From Streptomyces sp. HUAS YS2 (GTDB taxonomy: Bacteria > Actinomycetota > Actinomycetes > Streptomycetales > Streptomycetaceae): 64,000 nt of DNA. This document shows, piece after piece, positions 33,237-41,770 of the stretch. Where the stretch lies: contig NZ_CP137573.1 in the NCBI RefSeq assembly GCF_033343995.1, positions 372,001 through 436,000 on the forward strand. The letters are read 5' to 3'. Position 1 is the stretch's first letter; every line of letters starts with the position of its first letter. Position numbers and translations under genes: made by a program. The notes under the pieces were generated by a model. The model searched no databases. It was not told where the DNA came from and saw only the letters and a program-made list of their open reading frames with translations.

Positions 33237-34457
33237 TCAGGGAAATGGGGTGGGGCGGGCGTCGGGTCGGAGGCCGGGGACGGGGCCACGGTCGCGGATC
33301 CGGGCGGCCAGGACGGCCACGTCGTCCTCGGCGTGGCGGGCGTCGAGCCGGCGCAGCACTTCCTCGACCACCTCCTCCGGCGCGGCCCCCGGCCGCATGC
33401 GGAGGGCTGCCAGCCGCTCCAGGGAGACGTCGATGTCCTCGCCCCGCCGCTCCACCAGGCCGTCGGTGAACAGCAGGAGCGTCTCGGAGGCGGCGAGTTC
33501 ACGGGTGCCGAGTTCGTAGCCGCCGAAGCCGGTGCCCAGCGGTGGACCCACCGGGACCTCCACGATGTCGGCGGAGCCGTCGGCCGTGAAGACGACCGGC
33601 GGGAGGTGCCCGGCGCTCGCGAAGCCGGCCGCGCCGCGTGTCGGGTCGACCCGTACCAGCAGGCAGGTGGCGGGGCGCCGGGCGCGGTCCTCGGCGACGA
33701 CGGTGTCGAGCTGGCGCAGCACCCGGTGCGGAGGCAGATCGGTTGAGGCGACCTCGCGCAGCGCGGAGCGGTACGCGTTCATGTCCACGGCGGCGTCGAG
33801 ACCGTGGCCCATGACGTCGCCGACGACGAGCAGGCTGCGGCCGAAGTGGAGCCGTACCGTCTCGAACCAGTCGCCGCCCACGAGGGTCCGCGGGCCGGAC
33901 GGGAGGTAGCGGCCGGCGATCTCCAGGTTCGGATGGGGGCGGCCGGGCTCGGCGACCAGCGCGCGCTGCAGGTGCAGGGCGGTCTCCTCGGTCGCCGCCA
34001 GCCGGCGGGCGTGCCCGAGGTGGGTCGCGGCCATCTGTGCAGCGGTCCGGAGCGTGGCGCGCTCGTGCGCGGTGAAGGGGCCCTCGGCGCGGGCGGCGAG
34101 CAGGGTGCCGTGGAGCAGGCCGTGCGCGGCGAGCGGGACGGAGACGGTGCGCGAGGTGTCGGTGTGGTCCAGGAGGTCCTCAGGCCCGACCTGGGCCGCG
34201 CGGCGGGCCGTGGACGGGGCGGCCGGCGGGGCCGCCTCCGGCCGCTGGTCCCCCAGGTCCACAGGTTCGGGGAGCAGGTCGACGGCCGCCGCGTCGCACA
34301 GACGGTCCCGGAGGAAGGCCACCGTCTCGCGGCAGACGGAGTCCACGCCGAGGGTCGCACCGATCCGGTCGGCCGCCTCCTCCAGGGCACGCAGCCGGTC
34401 CAGCACGGCCGCGTGCTCCCGGGCCGGCACCCCCTGGGCACCCTCGCGCTCCGACAC
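33237..34457 (-). CDS. GAF domain-containing PP2C/SpoIIE phosphatase (RsbU-like)
   Basis: A 406-residue serine phosphatase. Residues 15-165 look like a GAF sensor (DRIGATLGVDSVCRETVAFL, then FTAHERATLRTAAQMAATHLGHARRL). Residues 190-400 are a SpoIIE/PP2C domain with GGDWFET, VVGDVMGHGLDAAVDM, FASAGHLPPVV, LLLFTDGLVERR and DDVAVLAAR, the metal-binding motifs of RsbU/RsbP. Such proteins dephosphorylate anti-sigma antagonists in partner-switching networks. There is no kinase or antagonist gene adjacent. GTG 34457 follows a strong GGAGGTG site; reading further upstream to 34550 is not supported. Confidence 0.92.
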   Translation of the reverse strand: MSEREGAQGVPAREHAAVLDRLRALEEAADRIGATLGVDSVCRETVAFLRDRLCDAAAVDLLPEPVDLGDQRPEAAPPAAPSTARRAAQVGPEDLLDHTDTSRTVSVPLAAHGLLHGTLLAARAEGPFTAHERATLRTAAQMAATHLGHARRLAATEETALHLQRALVAEPGRPHPNLEIAGRYLPSGPRTLVGGDWFETVRLHFGRSLLVVGDVMGHGLDAAVDMNAYRSALREVASTDLPPHRVLRQLDTVVAEDRARRPATCLLVRVDPTRGAAGFASAGHLPPVVFTADGSADIVEVPVGPPLGTGFGGYELGTRELAASETLLLFTDGLVERRGEDIDVSLERLAALRMRPGAAPEEVVEEVLRRLDARHAEDDVAVLAARIRDRGPVPGLRPDARPTPFP

Positions 34458-34638
34458 GGCACCTCCACCTCGGCAGCCCACTCCGAGCAGCACCCGACAC
34501 AGCCATTCCATCAGCACCACGGGCCACACGGCACACCGAGCGGGTGACAAGGGATCGTTTCAGCAGGACAGCGGCGCACGTCGGGGGTGTGGGCGGGGAA
34601 GGCGCGCAGTGTCGTGCGCTCCAGGAGCGCAAACCTGA

Positions 34639-34782
34639 TCGATCACGGCGACCGGCAACCGGACGGACGCCACGACCACGGTCTTCACCGGGGCGGGCTG
34701 CACCGGCGACCACTTCACGATGCGCCCGCTCACCGGCTACGGCTCTGCGCGGCTCAAGCTCCGGTCGGTCGTCTTCTCCTGA
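34639..34782 (+). pseudogene. Remnant of secreted beta/gamma-crystallin or inhibitor I36-like protein
   Basis: In the 413-base gap between the phosphatase and the maleylpyruvate isomerase-type gene, one frame after a TGA at 34636 reads 47 residues including TTTVFTGAGCTGDHFTMRPL and ending RLKLRSVVFS. This cadence (a Cys-Thr-Gly turn, then a final R-L-K-x-R-S-V-x-F strand) is that of the C-terminal repeat of small secreted crystallin-like/I36 inhibitor proteins of Streptomyces. There is no start codon, signal or N-terminal half, so it appears to be a decayed gene end. The rest of the gap holds the phosphatase promoter and a terminator. Confidence 0.4.
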
Positions 34783-34818
34783 TCTTTGCCTGAAGGCCGT
34801 CACGGTCCGAGTCTCACC

Positions 34819-34865
34819 CTCGACCTCGACCTGAACCTCCACCTGAGGTTCAGGTCGAGGTCGGG
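34819..34865. terminator. 19-bp perfect hairpin terminator
   Basis: Arms 34821-34839 and 34845-34863 pair perfectly over 19 bp, loop CACCT, with two more pairs outside (one G-T). It begins 6 bases below the stop of the minus-strand maleylpyruvate isomerase-family gene and is its terminator; it would also stop transcripts coming from the left. Confidence 0.88.
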
Positions 34866-34870
34866 TTGCT

Positions 34871-35692
34871 TCAGGGCGCCACGAACAGGGTCGGGAAGCG
34901 GGGTGCCAGCCATGGCTTGCGTCCCCAGCTCAGCACGCGGCCCCTGGCCACGGCGCCCCACGGCCCGCGGCGCCCGAGCCCCATGAGCAAGAACGCGACG
35001 GGCTCGGTGAAGATCGTGCAGTCCGGGCGGTCCACCGGGCGGGCGCTGACGGTGACGGCACCGTCCACCACGGTGACGCCGAACCGTGCACCGCCCCACA
35101 GCCGGACCGTGAAGCGGGCGCTGAGGTCCGCGACGGCCCCCCGGTCCACCACTCTGGGCATGGCGGTCAGCATGAACGGCAGCGTCAGCTCCACTCGCGT
35201 GCGGTCGATCATGTGCGGCGTGCGCAGGGCCCTGGCCAGGTCGTAGCCGTGGCCGAGCATGTGCGTCAGCAGGTACGAGCCGAACGTGGCGGGGTCCATC
35301 GGGCCCAGTGGCGTCACGAGGACCTCCTCCGGGTCGCGCTCCTCGATCGCCGTGAGGAAGTCCGCGGCCTGCTGCGCGATCAAATCGGCCAGCGGCGCGG
35401 CGGCGCGCTCGCCGAACTCGGCGAGGACGCGACTGTTGGCGTCGGCGATGCTTCCCGGGGTGCCGTCGCCGTGCGTGCGCGCATGGCCGGCCGCCACCTC
35501 TGCCATCAGCAGGTTGGCCTGCGCGAGATGGGCCGCGGTCTCGCCGACCGTCCACGTCAGGCCGGGCACCGGCAGCCCGGTGTCGGGCGCGTCGCGCAGC
35601 AGGGCCGCGATCTCGTCCGCGGTGTCGCGTATCGCCCGCCCGAGGCCCGGGGGCAGCAGGCCCGGCCGCCGCTCCGTGGTCTCCTCCGTCAT
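34871..35692 (-). CDS. Maleylpyruvate isomerase family mycothiol-dependent protein
   Basis: A 273-residue protein of the MDMPI/DinB-like family. The N-terminal four-helix domain (residues 12-165) has the metal-site features WTVGETAAHLAQANLLM (His58) and LTHMLGHGYDLARALRTP (His near 145 and 149); the C-terminal 100 residues are an SCP2/MDMPI-C-like domain. Mycothiol-dependent isomerases and transferases use this fold, fitting an actinomycete. True maleylpyruvate isomerase needs a gentisate cluster, which is absent, so the reaction is unknown. A hairpin terminator follows directly. Confidence 0.87.
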   Translation of the reverse strand: MTEETTERRPGLLPPGLGRAIRDTADEIAALLRDAPDTGLPVPGLTWTVGETAAHLAQANLLMAEVAAGHARTHGDGTPGSIADANSRVLAEFGERAAAPLADLIAQQAADFLTAIEERDPEEVLVTPLGPMDPATFGSYLLTHMLGHGYDLARALRTPHMIDRTRVELTLPFMLTAMPRVVDRGAVADLSARFTVRLWGGARFGVTVVDGAVTVSARPVDRPDCTIFTEPVAFLLMGLGRRGPWGAVARGRVLSWGRKPWLAPRFPTLFVAP

Positions 35693-35887
35693 GTGCGTGA
35701 ACCCCTTCCCGGCCGCGCCTGTCCTCGGCCGGTGACTCTGGCAGAGACGCCGCCGCCGGTCGACCCCCGAGCGGGTTCGGCGTGACGTTCACCGCAAACG
35801 TCGGCGCCCCGTTGTGCGGCGGCGCGACGGGCTGATCAAGTACGGGAGCAGCATCGACGCGTTTCGGGAGAGCCGGGGGAACACGCC

Positions 35888-36775
35888 ATGACGACCGGGG
35901 AATTCAGCTCCAGCGGGTACTTCGCCTCGGTGGACGACGTGGCCGCGCGGCTGGCCGAGACCGGCTATCTCGCCTCGCCCGCGGTCGCCACCACCGTCTT
36001 CCTGGCGGACCGGCTGGGCAAGCCGCTGCTCGTGGAGGGGCCGGCCGGTGTCGGCAAGACCGAGCTGGCGAAGGCGGTCGCCCAGGTCGCCGGCGCGCGT
36101 CTGGTGAGGCTCCAGTGCTACGAGGGCGTGGACGAGTCCCGTGCCCTGTACGAGTGGAACCACGCGAAGCAGTTGCTGCGCATCACGGCGGGGCGCGGGG
36201 AGAACTGGGACGAGGCCCGCACGGACATCTTCAGCGAGGAGTTCCTGCTGGCCCGTCCGCTGCTGACGGCGATCCGCGGGGACGACCCGAAGGTGCTGCT
36301 GGTCGACGAGATGGACAAGGCGGACATCGAGGTAGAGGGGCTGCTGCTCGAAGTGCTCAGCGACTTCCAGGTCACCGTGCCGGAGCTGGGCACGATCGGC
36401 GCGACGCGCCGGCCGTTCACCGTGCTCACGTCGAACGCCAGCCGCGAGCTGTCGGAGGCGCTGCGGCGCCGCTGCCTCTTCCTGCACATCGGGTTCCCGG
36501 ACGAGGCGCTTGAGCGCCGGATCGTCCGGATGAAGGTGCCGGGCATCGACGAGGCGCTGACGGCCTCGGTGGTGCGGGTGGTCGCGGCGCTGCGGGCGAT
36601 GGACCTGCGCAAGGCACCCTCGGTCGCGGAGACCGTCGACTGGGCCCGCACGCTCCTGGCGCTCGGCGCGGCGACGCTGGACGAGACCGTGGTGCGGGAG
36701 AGCCTCGGGGTGGTCCTGAAGCACCAGGAGGACATCCTGAAGGCCGCGGCCAAGCTCGATCTGGACGCCGTGTGA
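35888..36775 (+). CDS. MoxR-type AAA+ ATPase
   Basis: A 295-residue AAA+ protein. Walker A is GPAGVGKTE (51-59), Walker B LLVDEMDKAD (about 138-147), with sensor and arginine-finger regions TSNASRELSEALRRRCLFL. MoxR ATPases act as chaperones that insert metals or activate partner enzymes together with VWA-domain proteins, in line with the gene that follows. Its stop overlaps the VWA gene's GTG in a GTGA. In CO-dehydrogenase and methanol-dehydrogenase loci such pairs (CoxD/CoxE) mature the enzyme; no such enzyme gene adjoins here. Confidence 0.93.
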   Translation: MTTGEFSSSGYFASVDDVAARLAETGYLASPAVATTVFLADRLGKPLLVEGPAGVGKTELAKAVAQVAGARLVRLQCYEGVDESRALYEWNHAKQLLRITAGRGENWDEARTDIFSEEFLLARPLLTAIRGDDPKVLLVDEMDKADIEVEGLLLEVLSDFQVTVPELGTIGATRRPFTVLTSNASRELSEALRRRCLFLHIGFPDEALERRIVRMKVPGIDEALTASVVRVVAALRAMDLRKAPSVAETVDWARTLLALGAATLDETVVRESLGVVLKHQEDILKAAAKLDLDAV

Positions 36776-38226
36776 TCGCGGACCCGGGGGCGGGGGCCGC
36801 CGCCTCGCCGGCGGGGGTCGCGGACCGGCTGACGGGGCTGGTCCAGGCGCTGCGGGCGCACGGGCTGGCGATCGGGCCGGGTGAGACCGTGGACGCGGGG
36901 CACGCGCTGGAGGCTCTGGGGTTCGAGGACCGTGAGCGGATGCGGGAGGGCCTGGCGGCCACGCTGCTGCACCAGGAGGGCCACCGGGCGCTGTTCGACC
37001 GGGTCTTCGACCTGTACTTTCCACTGCGCGTCGGGGTCGCGGACGGGCCTCCTCCCGAGGCGGGGACGCCGGACACGGCGGAGCTGCGCGAACGCCTCGT
37101 CGCCGCGCTGGCGGCCGACGACCGGGCCCTGCTCGACCGGTTGGCGGCGGAGGCGGTGGGCGCGCTCGGCGGCTACGGCTCGACGCCGGGGGCGGACGGC
37201 TGGTCCTCGTACCAGACCCTGGACCGGCTGCGGCCGCAGACCCTGCTCGTACGGGTCCGGGCGGCGATCCGCGCGGAGCGGGCGGGCCGCTCCGGAGGTA
37301 CCGGCGGGTCCGGGGGCGGCGGCGGAGGCGGTGCGGAGGCGGCGGAGTTCACCGACCGGCTGGACGACGACGAGATCCGGCGGCGGATCGAGGCGTTCCG
37401 GGTCCGGGTGGGGGCGGAGGCCCGGCGCCGGGTCGCCGAACGGCAGGGCAGGGACCGGGTCGCGCGCCGCGCCGTCGGCGGGACGCCGGAGAGCGTGGAC
37501 TTCCTGCTCGCGGGGCGCGCCCAGCTCGACGAACTGCGCCGTACCGTACGGCCGCTGGCGCGCACCCTCGCCACCCGGCTGGCGGCGCGCCGCCGCAATG
37601 CGGCCCGGGGCAGCATCGACCTGCGGCGCACGCTGCGCGGGTCGCTGTCGACCGGAGGTGTCCCGATGCGGCCGGTGCTGCGCCGGCGGCGGCCCGGACG
37701 ACCGGAACTCGTGCTGCTCTGCGACGTGTCGGGGTCGGTGGCCGGGTTCGCGAACTTCACCATGCTGCTGGTGCAGGCGTTGCACGACCAGTTCAGCAAG
37801 GTACGGGTGTTCGCCTTCGTCAACCGCGTCGACGAGGTCACGGAACTCGTGGCGCGCGCCTCCGCGGACCCGGCGGGGCTCGGCGAGCGGGTCCTCGCCG
37901 AGGGGACGCTGACGAGCTGGCACGGGCAGAGCGACTACGGCACGGCGCTGGGCGAGTTCGCCGAGCGGTTCGCGGACGCGGTGGGCCCCCGGACGGTCGT
38001 GTTCGTCCTGGGCGACGCGCGGACGAACATGAGCGACCCGAACCTCCCGGCCCTGAAGGCGATCGCGGACCGCGCGCGGCGGGTGTACTGGCTCAATCCC
38101 GAACAGCCCTCGCTGTGGCAGACCGGCGACTCGGTCGCGCTCACGTACGCGGGGTTGGTGGAGATGCATCCGTGCCGCAACGCACGTCAGTTGGGGGCGC
38201 TCATCGCCCGGCTGATGCCGGTCTGA
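36772..38226 (+). CDS. VWA domain-containing CoxE-like protein
   Basis: A 484-residue partner of the MoxR ATPase. The N-terminal 240 residues are helical and charged, with a Gly-rich linker (about 178-190). The C-terminal von Willebrand factor A domain has a MIDAS site D318-x-S320-x-S322 in LCDVSGSVAG, with the second and third metal-site elements in the later strands (GTLTSWHGQSDYGTAL, FVLGDARTN). The CoxE family works with MoxR ATPases in enzyme activation. Translation is coupled: its GTG overlaps the TGA of the ATPase gene by four bases. Confidence 0.92.
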   Translation: MIADPGAGAAASPAGVADRLTGLVQALRAHGLAIGPGETVDAGHALEALGFEDRERMREGLAATLLHQEGHRALFDRVFDLYFPLRVGVADGPPPEAGTPDTAELRERLVAALAADDRALLDRLAAEAVGALGGYGSTPGADGWSSYQTLDRLRPQTLLVRVRAAIRAERAGRSGGTGGSGGGGGGGAEAAEFTDRLDDDEIRRRIEAFRVRVGAEARRRVAERQGRDRVARRAVGGTPESVDFLLAGRAQLDELRRTVRPLARTLATRLAARRRNAARGSIDLRRTLRGSLSTGGVPMRPVLRRRRPGRPELVLLCDVSGSVAGFANFTMLLVQALHDQFSKVRVFAFVNRVDEVTELVARASADPAGLGERVLAEGTLTSWHGQSDYGTALGEFAERFADAVGPRTVVFVLGDARTNMSDPNLPALKAIADRARRVYWLNPEQPSLWQTGDSVALTYAGLVEMHPCRNARQLGALIARLMPV

Positions 38227-38230
38227 GGCC

Positions 38231-38252
38231 GGACCGAGGACGGACCGAGGAC
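38231..38252 (+). repeat. 11-bp tandem duplication
   Basis: GGACCGAGGAC occurs twice in direct tandem (38231-38241, 38242-38252), starting four bases after the stop of the VWA gene. A short duplication with no evident role; it lies in the 136-base gap before the OsmC gene. Confidence 0.7.
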
Positions 38253-38362
38253 GGCCTGAAGCCGGTGTGAGGCTGGTTCACGGCGCGCCCGGTTGGCGTG
38301 GGCGGAGGACGTGGGGTTCCTTGGGTGGACACGCCGTATTCGACCCCGAGGAGCCCCGCACC

Positions 38363-38803
38363 ATGGCCGACTACCGCATCGAGACCGTACGGGACGGCTT
38401 CCGGAGGTGGACCGCTCGCAACGACCGGGGCGCGGAGGTCCGGATCGGGGCGGCGGACGACGACGGGGCGCAGCCGTCGTTCACGCCGGTGGAGCTGTTG
38501 CTGGCGGCCATGGGCGGATGCGGCGGCCTGGTGGTGGACCGGACCGCGCGGACCGTCGAGCACGACGGGCTGCGGATCGTGGTCGAGTCGGTGTCCGGAC
38601 CGGAGGACGAGGGCCGGGTGGGGCGGATCAGGGTGAGCTACGAGATGGAACTGCCGGCGGGTGACGAGCAGGCCGCGGAGAAGTTCGCCCGCGGGGTGCG
38701 GCTGACGCACGAGCGGTACTGCACGGTCAGCCGCACGGTGGAGCACGGCACGGCGGTGGAGGCGGTCCTCCCGGACGGCACGACCGCCTTCGAGGGCGGC
38801 TGA
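38363..38803 (+). CDS. OsmC family peroxidase-like protein
   Basis: A 146-residue OsmC/Ohr-fold protein. The two redox cysteines are Cys53 in MGGCGG and Cys120 in HERYCTVS, and the core PSFTPVELLLAAMG is typical. Family members reduce organic hydroperoxides using a dithiol, with the Cys pair buried at the dimer interface; many OsmC-like proteins in actinomycetes have not been tested. The start at 38363 is the first ATG of the alignable region, preceded by a GAGGAG site. It is probably monocistronic. Confidence 0.88.
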   Translation: MADYRIETVRDGFRRWTARNDRGAEVRIGAADDDGAQPSFTPVELLLAAMGGCGGLVVDRTARTVEHDGLRIVVESVSGPEDEGRVGRIRVSYEMELPAGDEQAAEKFARGVRLTHERYCTVSRTVEHGTAVEAVLPDGTTAFEGG

Positions 38804-38817
38804 GGCCGTCGGGGGTG

Positions 38818-39165
38818 TCAGCTGTCCAGGGGCCAGATCCCGTCGGCGGCCCGGTCGGCCGCCGCGTGCCACCAGGCGGGCGGCGAGCCGGCCGCGGGCC
38901 GCGCGGTGGGCTGATCGGGGTGCAGGCCGAGCGGGCGCAGTGCCTCGGCGCGGACCCGGACGTCGAACCAGCCGTGCCAGCGGCCGTCGGGCCCGGGGCC
39001 GCAGGACAGGCTCCAGCCGATGTCCTCGGGGCGGAACGGCATCCAGTCGACGCCGCGCTCACGCAGTCAAGCGCGGACGGCGGCGAGCGGTGCGGGGCGG
39101 CCGGCGACGTTCCCGTATCCGGCGATCGTGATCCACTCGGGGTGGGGGAAGCTCGGGGAGGTCAT
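38818..39165 (-). pseudogene. Small conserved hypothetical gene interrupted by in-frame TGA
   Basis: Reading from ATG 39165 gives MTSPSFPHPEWITIAGYGNV, then at codon 33 a TGA (39067-39069), then in the same frame LRERGVDWMPFRPEDIGW and on to WWHAAADRAADGIWPLDS (115 sense codons in total). Sense before and after the stop is equally protein-like, so one substitution (for example TGG to TGA) has probably broken one gene; a sequencing error is the alternative. An in-frame ATG at 39042 would allow only the last 74 residues. Family not recognised; the product would be a small soluble protein. Confidence 0.6.
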
Positions 39166-39262
39166 GGCGTCGATCATGCCCGCCGCCCAGGGCCGGGGGC
39201 ACCCTCTTTTCAGCGCCGCCCCGGAGTTCGCTCGCCGGCGCGGCACGGTTAGCGTGGGGGCC

Positions 39263-39856
39263 ATGGAACTCATGGGGCAGATCACCACCGACCGTCCGCT
39301 GCTCGTGCTGGCCGTCAAGGAGGAGGCGCAGTTCCTCGCGACGAGGCTGCCGATCCTGCTGACCGGCATGGGCAAGGTGAACGCGGCGACCGCCCTGTCC
39401 ACCGTCCTCGGGCGCGGCCCGCTGCCGTCCGGGATCGTGAATCTGGGCACGGCCGGCGCGCTGCGCCCCGGCTGGACGGGCACCCATGTCGTCGGGACCG
39501 TGCTCCAGCACGACCTCGACGGCGATCTGCTGGCCACGCTGACCGGCGAACGCTACGGCGCGCCCCTGACGCTGCCGGACGGCGACGGTGACGGGGCCGC
39601 GACGTTGGCGACGGGTGACGCCTTCATCTCGGACGAGGCGGCCCGCGCCCGCCTCGCGGAGCGGGCGGCCCTGGTCGACATGGAGGGCTACGCCCTGGCG
39701 ACGGCCGCCCGCCTGGCCGGAGTGCCGCTGCGGATCGTCAAGCACGTCAGCGACGAGGCCGGCGAGGGAGCGGCCCGCAGCTGGCGCGAGTCGGTCGCAG
39801 AATGCGCCCGCGCGCTGGCCGACTGGGCCGCGGCCGAGGTCCCGCACTACTCCTGA
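39263..39856 (+). CDS. Nucleoside phosphorylase/MTA-SAH nucleosidase-like protein
   Basis: A 197-residue protein of the PNP/UDP (MTAN) superfamily. The motifs are VNLGTAGAL (ribose/base pocket), ALVDMEGYALATAARLAGVP with the substrate-binding Met-Glu pair, and the catalytic aspartate in KHVSDEAGEGA. Members remove the base from 5'-methylthioadenosine, S-adenosylhomocysteine or futalosine-related nucleosides. At 197 residues it is shorter than classical MtnN (about 230) and lacks the early loop. Start 39263 is the first credible ATG; its ribosome site (GTGGGGG) is weak. Confidence 0.82.
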   Translation: MELMGQITTDRPLLVLAVKEEAQFLATRLPILLTGMGKVNAATALSTVLGRGPLPSGIVNLGTAGALRPGWTGTHVVGTVLQHDLDGDLLATLTGERYGAPLTLPDGDGDGAATLATGDAFISDEAARARLAERAALVDMEGYALATAARLAGVPLRIVKHVSDEAGEGAARSWRESVAECARALADWAAAEVPHYS

Positions 39857-39872
39857 GCGGACGAGCCCGGCG

Positions 39873-40637
39873 TCAGACGGACACCGTGCGGTAGTGGGTG
39901 GTCAGCCGGCCCTCGTCGTCGAGGACGTGGAAGGCGAGGGCGGGCGGCAGGTCCAGGTGCACGTACTCCACGGTCGTTCCGGGGTGCTCCCACGGCAGCC
40001 GGAGCGCCGAGACGACACCGGGCGCGACCAGCAGCGGGCGTCCGGCGAAGGTCGTGGCGGCCGCCGTGTGGGCGTGACCGGCGAGGAACGCGGCCAGGTG
40101 CGGGTGCCGGCCCGCCAGTGCGGCGAGCCGCTCCTCGCCGAACTGCCGGATCTCGTCCACGAACGGCGTGTTCAGCGGCACGGGCGGGTGGTGGAAGCCG
40201 ACGAGGACGGGCACGTCCCGCGGCGTCCCGCTCAGCACGTCCTCCAGCCACTCCAGCGTCTCGTCCTCGAGGAACCCCTCGTCCTTGCCCGGCACGGACG
40301 AATCGCACAGCGCCACGACGAAGCCGTCCCCACGATGCACCCGGTTGACCGGAGCATCCGGCCGCTCCCCGTCCTCGAGGCCGAGCAGCGAGCGGCGGAA
40401 CGTCCCGCGGTCGTCGTGATTCCCCGGGCACACGAGTACCGGATGCCGGGACCGCAGCAGCTCGCGGACCGTCTCGTACTCGACGGGGCTCGCGTGATCC
40501 GCGATGTCACCGGTCACGAGAACGGCGTCCAGCGCGTACGGCAGCCCCTCCAGGTACTCCATGACGGCCCTGGTCCGGGCGGCGCTGCGCTCTTCTTCGT
40601 CGACGTGGATGTCGCTGACGTGGGCGATGACGATCAC
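39873..40637 (-). CDS. Metallophosphoesterase (CpdA-like class III phosphodiesterase)
   Basis: A 254-residue calcineurin-like phosphoesterase. All metal-site blocks are present: HVSDIHVD (residues 6-13), VTGDIADH, CPGNHDD, GFHHPP and GHAHTAAA. The pattern and size match class III cyclic-nucleotide phosphodiesterases such as CpdA and Rv0805, so cAMP or another phosphodiester is a plausible substrate. GTG start at 40637. It converges with the nucleosidase, 16 bases apart. Confidence 0.92.
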   Translation of the reverse strand: MIVIAHVSDIHVDEEERSAARTRAVMEYLEGLPYALDAVLVTGDIADHASPVEYETVRELLRSRHPVLVCPGNHDDRGTFRRSLLGLEDGERPDAPVNRVHRGDGFVVALCDSSVPGKDEGFLEDETLEWLEDVLSGTPRDVPVLVGFHHPPVPLNTPFVDEIRQFGEERLAALAGRHPHLAAFLAGHAHTAAATTFAGRPLLVAPGVVSALRLPWEHPGTTVEYVHLDLPPALAFHVLDDEGRLTTHYRTVSV

Positions 40638-40925
40638 GGTTCACGTTCCTCGTTGGGTGCCTGACAGTCTCGGACCGACCGTACGGTCGCCAACGCGCCT
40701 GCGGGAAGGGCCAGTTCGGCACCAGCGGCGTCTCCGGGCACGAGCTGGACCTCGCCTCGGGGCGCACCGTCGGCGCGCCTCTGCGCTCGCACCACCCTTG
40801 GCTGGACATATCGCTATGAACCGGGCATAGCCGGGGGGCCTTCGGGCAGCCGCCCAGCAGGCCCCGTCGTACCACTTCCCCTCCGTGCGGCGGGGCCGCG
40901 GCGACCCCGCCCGCACTGCGGCGGA
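40638..40925. other. Intergenic region without a supported gene, 288 bases
   Basis: Between the phosphoesterase promoter and the hydrolase stop. One plus-strand frame from 40636 to 40818 is open and ends in a protein-like stretch (GTSGVSGHELDLASGRTVGA, then a short tail to LDISL), but it has no ATG or GTG start, so at most it is a remnant. Several other frames are open by GC bias only. No hairpin of note. Confidence 0.45.
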
Positions 40926-41705
40926 TCAGGCGGCCGGGCGCGCCCCGGCGAGGGCGCGGACCAGCGTCTCCGCGAACCCGCCCGGGTTCTCGATCAGCAT
41001 GTTGTGGCCGGCGCCGGGCACCTCGAAGACCGGCACCCCGGCCGCTGCCACGCCGTCGGCCTCCGCATCGGGGCGGCTGTGCGCGCCGACCAGGAACGCG
41101 CGCGGCCGGTCGAGCCCGGTCAGCAGCTCGCCGCCGGACGGCACGGTGCCTTCGAGGAGGGCGACGGCGCTGCGGTGCAGCGCGGCCGGGTCGGTGAGCC
41201 GCACCCGGGCCGCGTAGTCGGGCGCCTGCTCCGTGAGCATGCGGGCGTACCCCTCCCGTACGAACTCCTCCTCGGACTGCTTCGCCACCGGGGTGCTGAA
41301 CGCACCGCCGCCCGGGTACAGGTTCGGTTCGGCGACCACGAGGCGGGCCACCAGATCCGGGCGGGCCGCGGCGAGTTGGATCGCGACCGCGCCACCCATC
41401 GAGTGCCCGACGAGGTCCACGTCCCGGATCCGCTCGTGGTCGAGGAGTTCCGCGACCACCGCGGCCTGCTCCGCCATGGTGTAGTCGAAGTCGCGGGGGC
41501 GGTCGCTCAGGCCGTGGCCGAGCAGGTCGACCAGCAGCGACCGGGCGCCGGACAGGCCGGGCCGGGCGACGACGTGCGCGAAGTCGGAGGACGCCGAGCA
41601 GCCCAGGCCGTGCAGGTACACCCGTACCGGGGCGACCAGGTCGTCGCCCGGGATGTCCAGCCAGCGGATGTACGCCTCTGTTCCGGCCGGCCGAAACTCC
41701 CTCAC
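40926..41705 (-). CDS. Alpha/beta hydrolase
   Basis: A 259-residue alpha/beta hydrolase. The oxyanion segment YLHGLGCSASSDF, nucleophile elbow GHSMGG (Ser near residue 107), the acid in the AEPNLYPGGG/VPVFEVPGAGHN area and the catalytic His in GAGHNML are visible. The GTG at 41705 is chosen for an AAGGAGGT five bases upstream; a further GTG at 41723 would put that site inside the gene. Substrate unknown. The MFS transporter ends 66 bases upstream on the same strand. Confidence 0.9.
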   Translation of the reverse strand: MREFRPAGTEAYIRWLDIPGDDLVAPVRVYLHGLGCSASSDFAHVVARPGLSGARSLLVDLLGHGLSDRPRDFDYTMAEQAAVVAELLDHERIRDVDLVGHSMGGAVAIQLAAARPDLVARLVVAEPNLYPGGGAFSTPVAKQSEEEFVREGYARMLTEQAPDYAARVRLTDPAALHRSAVALLEGTVPSGGELLTGLDRPRAFLVGAHSRPDAEADGVAAAGVPVFEVPGAGHNMLIENPGGFAETLVRALAGARPAA

Positions 41706-41770
41706 CGCGAACCTCCTTGTCACGCCGTCCTCGTCGTCCCGGCCACCCTATGCCGATCGCGCTCCGAAGA

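Noticed and set aside
34871..35692. Gentisate-pathway maleylpyruvate isomerase
   Set aside because: No gentisate dioxygenase or fumarylpyruvate hydrolase gene is nearby; the family is large and mostly of other function.
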